DNA of 64,000 nt, taken from contig OAPG01000009.1 of assembly GCA_900208305.1 (NCBI GenBank), forward strand, positions 62,001-126,000, read 5' to 3'. Of the stretch, positions 56,041 through 64,000 are shown piece after piece. The translations under genes were made by a program, and so were the position numbers. Every line of letters starts with the position of its first letter. Position 1 is the stretch's first letter. Source of the DNA: Melanopsichium pennsylvanicum. Its lineage: Eukaryota > Basidiomycota > Ustilaginomycetes > Ustilaginales. The notes beneath the pieces are model-generated. The model had not been told where the DNA came from. It made no database searches and saw nothing but the letters and a program-made list of their open reading frames with translations.

Positions 56041-57042
56041 ATGTCGGCTGCAGTGGTTGAAGATTCTTTGGAGCCGACGCTTCAAAACATTCTGGATCAA
56101 AAAACGCTCAAATGGCTATTTGTCGGAGGCAAAGGTGGTGTTGGCAAAACCACCACTTCATGTTCCCTCGCCATTCAACTCTCCAAAGTTCGCGAATCGG
56201 TGTTGCTGATCTCTACCGATCCTGCACACAACCTTTCGGATGCGTTTGGTCAAAAGTTTGGCAAAGAAGCTACCAAAGTGAATGGGTTTTCGAATCTTTC
56301 TGCTATGGAGATCGATCCGAATTCTAGCATTCAAGAGATGATTGAACAGTCCGATTCGAGCGGAGGAGCGATGGGTTCGATGATGCAAGATTTGGCATTT
56401 GCGATTCCGGGTGTGGATGAAGCCATGGGATTTGCAGAGATTATGAAACATGTCAAATCGATGGAGTATTCGATTATCGTTTTCGATACTGCACCTACCG
56501 GTCATACCTTACGATTCCTTTCGTTCCCAAGTGTACTCGAAAAGGCACTTGCCAAATTCTCCACCCTCGGTCGATCGCTAGGACCCATGCTAGGTCAATT
56601 CCAAAGCATGCTAGGAGGAGGTTCATCCGGTGCTAATCAGGAAGATATGTTTGCCAAACTTGAATCAATGCGAGAAGTCATCACCGAGGTGAATACGCAA
56701 TTTAAGGATCCGGAAAAAACCACGTTCGTTTGCGTTTGCATTGCCGAATTCCTCTCGTTGTACGAGACAGAGAGGTTGATCCAGGAATTGACGAGTTACG
56801 AAATCGATACACATGCGATTGTTTGTAATCAATTGTTGTATCCTAAAAGCGACTCAAATTGTCAACATTGTAGAGTTAGGAAACAGATGCAGGACAAGTA
56901 CGTAGCAGAGATGATGGAGTTGTACGCGGATGATTTCCACATTGTAAAGATGCCTTTGTTGACAGAAGAGGTGAGAGGGACGGAAAAGTTGAACAAGTTC
57001 AGTGAAAATTTGATCACTCCTTACGTTGCTCCTTCCGAGTAA
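56041..57042 (+). CDS. GET3: Guided-entry ATPase GET3 (tail-anchored protein targeting)
   Basis: A cytosolic homodimeric ATPase that carries tail-anchored membrane proteins to the Get1/Get2 receptor of the endoplasmic reticulum. The 333 residues are a usual length. The deviant P-loop [10 protein letters not shown] lies at residues 29-38 and the switch [13 protein letters not shown] has Asp60. [13 protein letters not shown] marks the core, and the zinc-binding CxxC pair is Cys274/Cys277 (NCQHC). A Met/Gly-rich helical part near 110-195 ([27 protein letters not shown]) is the client-binding region. It is a single exon with a good ATG context. Confidence 0.97.
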   Translation: MSAAVVEDSLEPTLQNILDQKTLKWLFVGGKGGVGKTTTSCSLAIQLSKVRESVLLISTDPAHNLSDAFGQKFGKEATKVNGFSNLSAMEIDPNSSIQEMIEQSDSSGGAMGSMMQDLAFAIPGVDEAMGFAEIMKHVKSMEYSIIVFDTAPTGHTLRFLSFPSVLEKALAKFSTLGRSLGPMLGQFQSMLGGGSSGANQEDMFAKLESMREVITEVNTQFKDPEKTTFVCVCIAEFLSLYETERLIQELTSYEIDTHAIVCNQLLYPKSDSNCQHCRVRKQMQDKYVAEMMELYADDFHIVKMPLLTEEVRGTEKLNKFSENLITPYVAPSE

Positions 57043-57434
57043 AGTACAAAGGGAGAAGCAAGATCTCTCATTTTTGTAGCATGCTTGAGAAGTATTAAGA
57101 ACAAAAAGAAGATGGTACATGATGTAGTTTCTTGTTGCGTAGAGACTTGAAACACATGTTTTTTTTTTGTCTGTTGCAGAGTGGACGGACTGGGTATGAA
57201 GAGCGTGTTGAGTAGTATGACATAGGTATATACACCTTTTTCGAACCAAGATTGAGAGCCCCCATATCCAGAAGCGGATGCTCGAGATTGACAAAATTCC
57301 AATTTTCATCAATATTCGAATTCAATGACACGAAACTTGTTCAGTAATGCTTACTCACTCAGGTTGCTTGCCAATTTCAATAGACATTCAATTGTAACCA
57401 TTACATGAGACTGTGAATGCAGGCAATGAGAAAA
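57043..57434. other. GET3 3' flank
   Basis: 392 bp of AT-rich DNA with a T-run at 57162-57170. It should hold the GET3 3' UTR and separates it from the transposon patch. Confidence 0.5.
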
Positions 57435-57677
57435 TCAGACATAAAAATGCTGAACAATGTGGTTCAGGTGCTCCTCCTGCAATTTTGTCTGGCAGTGAGC
57501 ACTGCCTCTTGCTCCTGCTGTGAACTTACCTACCTCATTGTACCACTTCCAGATTGAGTAGACAGTCAAGTATGGAATACCATAGCAAATGCCCCTTGCT
57601 GTGATTGATGCACCCTCAAGGATTGGATTTACAATCTTCTGCCTGAATTCAGTAGTAAGAGTGCGGTGAGGTGCCAT
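57435..57677 (-). pseudogene. Truncated Tc1/mariner-like transposase N-terminus
   Basis: An 80-residue frame beginning MAPHRTLTTEFRQK from the ATG at 57677. It has the double helix-turn-helix pattern of Tc1/mariner transposases: ILEGASITARGICYGIPYLT, then VYSIWKWYNEVGKF and KLQEEHLNHIVQHF. The frame stops at 57435, and no DDE catalytic domain follows towards GET3, so this is a 3'-truncated remnant. The family is inferred from the pattern only; no terminal repeats were identified. Confidence 0.55.
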
Positions 57678-57719
57678 TGCAATCAAGGGAAGGTAACATA
57701 TAAAAGTTTTTGATGCTGT

Positions 57720-58740
57720 TTGAGATGCTAGGTGGTTGTCAGCGGTCGCGTGCCAGAGATCCGAATTCCCGTGAGGAAGCGCGACTCGCCGGATTTCAGT
57801 GAATTCCGGCGGTTAAGCTTGGCCTCAACGGATATCGAAGAGAATCCCGCGAGTGGCGATCTCTCGACGGATATCGGCTGACCGCTGGTGACACTCCGTA
57901 CAGAGGTAACGCGGCAAGCTCGGACGGGGTATTCGGTCGACGCGAGTGTCACGACGTTGACGGGATACTGCTGATGGCTGGGTTAGACCTCAGCCGTCGT
58001 TGCCGGTGGAGTTATGAGGGACTGGTTGTGGTGCCAGGCCCGCGGTTGAGGTTCCGCCTGTAGTTGAGGTGCTACAGCGTCGATTGTGGTGTCGACGACG
58101 TCTATACGTTGTTCTCCGTTCACCGACGGGGACACAGACTATATGGATCGCAATAAATGGTATTGCGATGTGCGACGTGTGAAGAGTATGGTAAGTACAA
58201 CGTACTGATAACTATGTGTGACTGAGATATAAGATAGAGTGGATGAGCTTCCGCTCATCCGATAGCGGGGAACAGAGTATTTATATATATGTATTGTGTG
58301 CGAGGTCCATCGGTACTGTACGACCTGCGTGCGTCGAGCTTGGACCCCCGCACGATAAGACTGCCCCCTAGTCCTTCGGCAGGGTGCTTCCGAGCACGCC
58401 CGCGTGCTCCCTCTCCGTTGCCCCCTGGGCGTCGATTGGCCCACGTGTCGTTCCGGCGTGGCGTTGGTCGCCGCCATCGCAGATGCTCCCCTTGCCATCG
58501 ATACCTTCGATATCCGGCGAGTCACTGCCACTCGCCGAATTTCCGTGAGATCCGTTGAGACCTGCTCTCTCACCGGATTTTGTCCGATTCAACTTCTCGG
58601 TCCTGCGCTAACCTTAAATCCCATGAGCCCACCAATATCCACCAGATCTCCCTGAGATCCGTCGAGACATGCTCTCCCACCGGATCTCAGCCGATTCAAC
58701 ATCTCTGGTCTGCGCAGACCTCTTCCTTGGGACCCACTCC
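57720..58740. mobile_element. GC-rich transposon-like remnant with imperfect inverted repeats
   Basis: A block unlike its AT-rich surroundings. Positions 57821-57876, read in reverse complement, match 58508-58562 at about 43 of 56 aligned positions (shared GATATCCG, GCCACTCGC, ATCCGTTGAG). The right side also has an imperfect direct repeat, 58543-58612 against 58650-58722. On the minus strand a TATATATAAATAC box lies near 58280. No intact coding frame is seen. It may be a non-autonomous DNA element or a decayed LTR; exact ends and target duplications could not be fixed. Confidence 0.5.
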
Positions 58741-60660
58741 CGTGACAGTGGTGAGAAAACAAGACTGCTGCCAAAGAGGAGTGAGCAAGTCAACTGTAGA
58801 GTAGTTCAGCAGATGGATGTGACTGAGCACTGCAAAGACCAATGGCAATTGCTATTGAAAGGAAACAGTATCAAAGTTGACTGGCACAGTCATGTTTTGT
58901 TGCTACAACCATTGAACATAAGAATTGAAATGGTATAGTCATCATCAATCTCAAACACGGGGCGGAAAAGATGTAAAATACGTAAAGGAGGGTGTTTTGC
59001 TATTTTTGTTGACGTTGTGAGATCCATTTCTGGTTCACAAATCATGAAAAAAATCCTGCCCGTTCCGCACGAATTTCATCTTGCTCACAAGAAAAGGAAA
59101 AAAGGGAGCCCGATCGGAGAATTTTCTTTAGGCTAATGACCGAATGCTCTCAATTGCAGCTTAACCATACTGCTGGATTGTCTTGAATTCATATAACGGG
59201 GGCAGGGGATTTCAAGTTGTCATTTTTGGAAAGAGAGGCAGGGTCTCTTTTCTCTGCGGAGGGACTTTGGTGTTGCGACTTTCCAGGCTGTGCAACTGTC
59301 TCCTGTCTCCTGCATGTAACAAAGCTTGGTTGCAACTCACCGGATTATTTAATGCGTTTAGCAGCCATTCACCATCTTGATGCGAGGTACAAGAGTGACC
59401 AATTTTATTTGTTTATTTATTCTTTGGAAGAGGCAAAGATTGCAACTAGATGATGATGACCCGAAGACTCGAGAAAAGGCCAATCGAATGAGAGTAGTAG
59501 TAGTAGTTGGAGTGGCGGCGAATCACAATACAGTATTTGTTTTTAGGGATGGATCGGCCGAAGCGCAACAGCTAGTTTTCTTTGCTCGCTGTCAGTTGAA
59601 TTAGTCTTATCATGCCAGCAACTACAACAGCTTTCCCTTACCCGATGGCCACACGCAGCAGAGAAATAGTACCAAAATACGACTACATTGTGATATTATG
59701 GGAATAACAGTTGCATTCGAAGAGTCGAGTATTGAAGGCAGTGTTGGTTTGACCGCGCAGCCATGCATGGAATCGGCGAGACCAGCCCTGGTAATGCTGT
59801 TGGAAAAGCCGATTTTGTCCACGAGGATGATCACAAGGCGTTGTTGATTTTCACGGAATGCTCTCGAATTGCCATGGATGCGCACTCTTGTCAAATATGC
59901 GCCAAAGTCTAAAGTCACACCAACCATCTACAATATCGGAAAAGGGTCCGACAAGCTATACTCGATGGGCTGTGCTCATGCCCAAAGCATCGGATGAGTC
60001 GCATGAAAGCTTGCGTCGAGTGTTGGCGGTGATTCAAGCGTTGGAAAAGAAAAGAAAACAATATAATAATAAGTGCAGCATGCAAAGTGCGCAATTGAGA
60101 GGAATCAGCCGCAGTGACGAAGAAGATGGTGATGCTGCTGCTGTCGCCGCTAGAAGTGTTGGTTTTGTAACCCGTCAAATATATGCCCTCTTTTGCTGCT
60201 CAAGTCACTACTGTATGCCAGCTTCGGCATTGTGGAGCCGCGTCGTTTTGCTTGCTGACTCTCTGACCGTGCTACCGCGCAGCTGTCGTTGACGGGCCAA
60301 TGAGGTGGGGTTGTCGCAGGCAAACGAGAAGGAAAAAAGAAGGCGGAAAGAGACACACAAGTTTGTGTCACTCTCTCAAAATCTTGCCTCTGACTGCATT
60401 GTGGAGCTCACAGAAAAAACCAGGGACCACACAGCGATGTGGCTTTGGTGGTCTCTGCGTTCCAAATCGTGTGTCAGTAAAATCACTTTATTTTATTTTT
60501 GACTCTTTGATTTCTGGATTTCTTTCCTGACCTTGACCTTACCGCATTTCTCGATTACGCCAACTGCAACTGCAAATATATTTTTTTCTCCTTCTGCGCT
60601 GTTCAATCAATTTTTGTGCCCCTTTTGACCCTCCGATCACCGCCAACAGCGTCTTCTAAA
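58741..60660. other. Gene-poor stretch right of the transposon patch
   Basis: About 1.9 kb of mixed AT-rich DNA. The longest frame (59858-60292, 144 codons from an ATG) lacks any recognisable motif and is not called. The 58741-58940 part could belong to the adjacent repeat patch. Nothing else is supported. Confidence 0.4.
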
Positions 60661-61711
60661 GCCACAAGGTGAATCTTCTTCATACTATAAACCCCTTTTG
60701 CCTTGTCCTTCACACCACCAACACTATACCTCTTCATACCGCCCCCCTTCGCTCAATCTTGACTTCACGTTAAACAAGCAGCATCAACACTTCCATCTAA
60801 ATACCCCCAGCGTTGAAGCTAGTCCCCTAATTTCTCTTGCTCGTTGGCTCGCTCCGTTCCTCTTCCTCTTCCTCTTCCTCTTCCTCTTCCTCTTCCTCTT
60901 CCTCTTCCTCTTCCTCTTCCTCCTACTCCTCCACTTGCTTCGACTTTCAGCTCTTCGCTTCTCGCATTCATCTATACCTCAACTCTTGCAATCCGTCGTT
61001 GCTTCTCACTACAATTTGGTTTTCCCTGCATTTCTTGGCTACCGACCCTGCTCGAACTGGTCTCGATTAGCTAGCTACAAGTGCCCTTCTATCACCCTGT
61101 CGCTGCCTTTGACTTGGCCTTTCAGCTCTCTCGACCCCTTTTGCATCCTCGTCACTCGGCTTCGGTGCAAGTTCAATTCGGCCTCTCATACCGCATCGAT
61201 CACAATTCAAGGTTGCTTCGAATCACCTCTGCTTTTGCATCGCATCGAATACCCAACAAGCTTCCAACTAGGTCTTGCTGCTGCTTCGCCCTTGACTGCA
61301 ACTAGGATCTGCAGTCTTTACCATTTAAATCTTCTCGCTTAACCCAGATTCAAGTTCATTCGGCTTCACACTCGACACAAATCCATTCAATCACCATCAC
61401 TTGTCTCCTGATCCTGCATCGACAGCTGTATTCCCCTTTCCCAAACATACCTCGAGCTGTTCATCGATTCGGATATACCCCTTCCTCCCACTCCAAGCGA
61501 TAATTGACAAGACATTTCTTTTCTTTGCAAAGCTTATCTTTTCAGACTAAGCTGTTTCACTCGGCCTACATTGCTCTCACATCGGCATAGTCAGCGTTTT
61601 GGGCATCCTTAAGAAAAGCCTCAAGTCTTTTTCAGGGACTCTTGCTTATCAGAAGTTCAAGTCTCGCCCTCCCAGCGGTCCGGGCTTCCGCATTCTTTTG
61701 TTTCCGTCAGC
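60661..61711 (+). promoter_or_regulatory. Long pyrimidine-rich leader region of the khd4-like gene
   Basis: About 1 kb of C/T-rich DNA before the ATG at 61712, typical of 5' leaders in this window. It contains ten exact CCTCTT units at 60859-60918. The 214-codon frame across it starts at a TTG and its Leu/Phe run only reflects the hexamer. Transcript boundaries are not known. Confidence 0.5.
60859..60918. repeat. Hexamer microsatellite (CCTCTT)10
   Basis: Ten exact units followed by degenerate CCTCCT copies. It lies in the presumed 5' leader of the KH-domain gene, so length changes could affect the transcript. Polymorphism is likely by nature of such repeats. Confidence 0.95.
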
Positions 61712-64000
61712 ATGGACCTCTACTCAACATCCTTCACTATTCCCCGCTCGATCGGCACAAGCAGCTATGTGTCCGACTCGGCCAACTCGAATGGCAACGC
61801 TACTCCTTCTCCTTCATCAAGTTTCGGGTTTGATGCGCTTCGTCAGGGTAATCATCTGAATGCTCAATCTGCTTCTCCCGCCCCTGAGCCGCCAGCGTCG
61901 TCGCTCCCTGGCCGATTCACATCGATGCGCTCTCGCTTTCCTCCGAGCGTCAAGGCCTTTATGCCTAGCGCTTTCGGCGGCAAGCGCACCAACGATAGAA
62001 TCGTTGAAGCCGTGGGCGCAGAGAAGGTCGAAGCAGAGGCTTTGGCGGCCGCAACCACAGCTTCGCACACTCCCTCCTATCCTTCTGAAATCGAAACATC
62101 AGCACCGCTCGGCACCATAGGCGAGAGGGGAAATGCTCGTCCGAGCAAGCTGATGAACCACAACCTACCCACCCTTGACGATGGTATCAACAGTCAGCAT
62201 CGAGACAGCAGATCTACCGTCGGCACCCGATCCAGCTTTGACGTCTCGTCTGCTGCCTCTTTCACTGCAGATAGCACTGCACCCAGCAGTGCCATGGGTG
62301 CCAATCCGTCAAGTACCACTCATTCGGCCTCCAATTCCATCTCGGCAGGCCAGCAGGAACGAGGCATGTTGCAATCACAAAGCAGTAAGGATCTTCAAGA
62401 GGCAATTCAGAAACTCAGCTCGGATGTCATGGCCAACCATCAATGCTTGGTGTCGTTCGCTCCCGTTCTGCAGTCCGATGAGTCGCGCATGCCGTCTACA
62501 CCACTGTCGCACCCTTTCCCCCGTCAGAGCTCCTTCTCCTCGCTACAGAGTCTTGAGCAGTTGCCCTTCCCCAACACCAACGGATCAAGCGGATCAGGCT
62601 ATCCTTACCAGCAATACCATCCGCAGCCCATCGGCACACCCGACTCGCACTCGTCTGCGTTCTTCGCAGGTCGTGTAGGGGGCGAGGCTCTTGGTGTCGG
62701 CTTCCCCGGCCTCAACGCCAGCTCGCTTTCGCTTTCTTCGCTCAACCCGCAATCTGGCAGCCACATCGCTCAAGAAGTGGGTCTTGCAACAGGCCATTCG
62801 CTACGATCGTCGCAGCCCAATGCCATCGGTGCATCACGTTCCAGCCTCAGCGGCGTCAGCAAGCCACCTCAGTATAATTTCCATCTCAGCGGAGGCTACC
62901 AGCAGGTCATGAATGCTCGAGGCACCATCTTGCGTGAAAATCCATTCAAGTTGACGTCGTCCATCAAGGTGCCGCGCGCCGACATCTTTGATGCCGCTCC
63001 TGGCGCTTCGCCACCGGGCAAAGAGAGCGTCAAGGCGGACGTTCGTCGCAAGCTCGATGAAGTCCAGGCGGCGACAGGTGCCACCATCACTCTGAAGAGT
63101 GCCGAGGTGCGCGGTGCCGATCTAGGCTACGGCCTCGAGACGGAGCGTATCGTCGAGGTGCTCGTTTCAGGTCCCTTTGAGAGTGTCGAGCTCGCCCGCG
63201 TCAAGGTCCTTGTCATCTTTGACGAGCTTTCTGGACTTCAATCCGAGGTTTGTGAGATTGATTGTAAGTTGCACAACATCATCGGAGGTCGTAAGCGATG
63301 CGTCGTTCAAAAGATCGAGGAGGAGACCGGCACCAACATCTACTTGCCCAGCTCTTTCTTGGGCACGTTCGGCTCGGCGCTCGCCAGCCGTGCGAACGGC
63401 GTTGCGATTCACCAGAACCAGATTCACATCACAGGCGAGTTCTTTGGCGTTCAACGGGCGCGCGACATGCTCTTCCAAGTGTCGATGCACAAGAGCAAAG
63501 GCATCATTTCGCGCGATGCTGCCATATTGCCTCGGAAGCTGGATTGGATGCTTACCGAGCGCCTCGAGGAGCTGCGATCCATCATGATCGACAATGGCAC
63601 TTTTGTTGCATTTCCTCTGCTTGGCAGTCAGACCAGCTTGATCTCGGTTTTTGGTGACCACCGTGTCAATATCGAAAGAACCATTCGATCGATCATGCAG
63701 CTCGCCTGCCAGTTTTACGTCGCCTCGCTGTGGCTCTTGCCCGTCGGCTTCGATGTCTACATGCCCACCCAGCCGAACCTGAACCCAACACAGGTCGCAC
63801 CGGTACTCAAGCACGTTAGCAATGCCTCTGGCGCCGAAGTGGTCTTCAAGAGCAACTGCTTCGAGATTCACGGCCTCGAGACCGAGGTCCGCACTGCCGT
63901 ATCGGCATTGCTCGACTTGGATCTGATCAAGAGCTTCAACTTTGAAGTGCGTTTCCAGATCGAGCTGGCCAACGAGCACCGCGAGTTCATCTCGGGCAAG
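61712..64000 (+). CDS. khd4: Multi-KH-domain RNA-binding protein, Khd4-like (partial at window edge)
   Basis: The frame opens at the ATG at 61712 (TCAGCATGG) and leaves the window in frame, with 763 codons visible. The first 390 or so residues are Ser/Asn/Gln-rich and probably disordered. From about residue 400 KH-type units appear: DVRRKLDEVQAATGATITLK, then VLVSGPFESVELARVKVLV. A second unit has CKLHNIIGGRKRCVVQKIEE, with a GxxG-like loop, then HITGEFFGVQRARDML. A further one has FEIHGLETEVRTAVSALL. The arrangement resembles Khd4 of Ustilago maydis (related to yeast YLL032C), a regulator of mRNA stability and morphology. That orthology is from memory of the family, not from a search; the remaining KH units would lie beyond the window. 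Confidence 0.8.
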   Translation, partial: MDLYSTSFTIPRSIGTSSYVSDSANSNGNATPSPSSSFGFDALRQGNHLNAQSASPAPEPPASSLPGRFTSMRSRFPPSVKAFMPSAFGGKRTNDRIVEAVGAEKVEAEALAAATTASHTPSYPSEIETSAPLGTIGERGNARPSKLMNHNLPTLDDGINSQHRDSRSTVGTRSSFDVSSAASFTADSTAPSSAMGANPSSTTHSASNSISAGQQERGMLQSQSSKDLQEAIQKLSSDVMANHQCLVSFAPVLQSDESRMPSTPLSHPFPRQSSFSSLQSLEQLPFPNTNGSSGSGYPYQQYHPQPIGTPDSHSSAFFAGRVGGEALGVGFPGLNASSLSLSSLNPQSGSHIAQEVGLATGHSLRSSQPNAIGASRSSLSGVSKPPQYNFHLSGGYQQVMNARGTILRENPFKLTSSIKVPRADIFDAAPGASPPGKESVKADVRRKLDEVQAATGATITLKSAEVRGADLGYGLETERIVEVLVSGPFESVELARVKVLVIFDELSGLQSEVCEIDCKLHNIIGGRKRCVVQKIEEETGTNIYLPSSFLGTFGSALASRANGVAIHQNQIHITGEFFGVQRARDMLFQVSMHKSKGIISRDAAILPRKLDWMLTERLEELRSIMIDNGTFVAFPLLGSQTSLISVFGDHRVNIERTIRSIMQLACQFYVASLWLLPVGFDVYMPTQPNLNPTQVAPVLKHVSNASGAEVVFKSNCFEIHGLETEVRTAVSALLDLDLIKSFNFEVRFQIELANEHREFISGK

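Noticed and set aside
58580..58804. GVSKSTV string resembling a transposase helix-turn-helix
   Set aside because: Only seven residues match, with a stop right after; too short to call a second transposase fragment.
59858..60292. 144-codon ORF with an ATG
   Set aside because: No motif, no codon bias like the neighbours, and no supporting context; chance ORF is more likely.
60698..61342. 214-codon frame with a long Leu-Phe run resembling a membrane segment
   Set aside because: It starts at TTG and the run is only a translation of the CCTCTT microsatellite.
63167..63979. 270-codon open frame opposite the KH-domain gene
   Set aside because: Shadow of the plus-strand KH units; no domain in the product.

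Overview
The window looks like nuclear DNA of a smut fungus (Ustilaginomycotina, probably Ustilaginaceae). The evidence is long, mostly intronless genes with C-rich third codon positions in highly expressed genes, a few introns with GTAAGT donors and CTAAC branch sites, a fungal Zn2Cys6 factor, a fungal fused NADH-GOGAT, and a last gene that resembles Khd4 of Ustilago maydis. I cannot name the species. Starts given here are true ATGs; several reading frames open further upstream without an ATG.

Left part (1-16.6 kb): the 5' part of a NUP155/NUP170-type nucleoporin gene (minus, cut by the window edge), PRI2 (primase large subunit), ADE12 (adenylosuccinate synthetase), a 4.3 kb stretch without a convincing protein gene, then GLT1 (2168-residue glutamate synthase).

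Nitrogen block (17.3-28.9 kb): a nitrate/nitrite porter (minus), a siroheme nitrite reductase (plus) and a molybdenum nitrate reductase (plus) form a compact nitrate-assimilation cluster. With GLT1 beside it, the region runs from nitrate uptake to nitrite, ammonium and glutamate. The two intergenic regions are rich in GATA-factor sites, and each holds the same 14-base CCAAT-containing sequence.

Housekeeping run (29.6-57.0 kb): RPL3 (three coding exons, possible leader intron), SDH4 (three exons), SSF1/PPAN, a large Zn2Cys6 regulator with repeated SCC motifs (minus), SYF1 followed by an exact 450-bp duplication of its 3' end, IRE1 with two short upstream ORFs, an intron-containing tRNA-Lys(CUU), RCL1 (minus), BPL1 and GET3. 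Genes from about 34 kb on, especially 50-57 kb, read by eye as more AT-rich than ADE12, GLT1 and RPL3.

Right part (57-64 kb): a transposon-derived patch with a broken Tc1/mariner-like transposase N-terminus and a GC-rich element with imperfect inverted repeats, then a long stretch without genes, then a KH-domain RNA-binding protein gene (khd4-like) with a long pyrimidine-rich leader, cut by the right edge.

I found no CRISPR array, rRNA gene or secondary-metabolite cluster. The most unusual items are the exact SYF1 3'-end duplication, the shared CCAAT/GATA promoter code of the nitrate cluster, the SCC-repeat regulator and the transposon patch.
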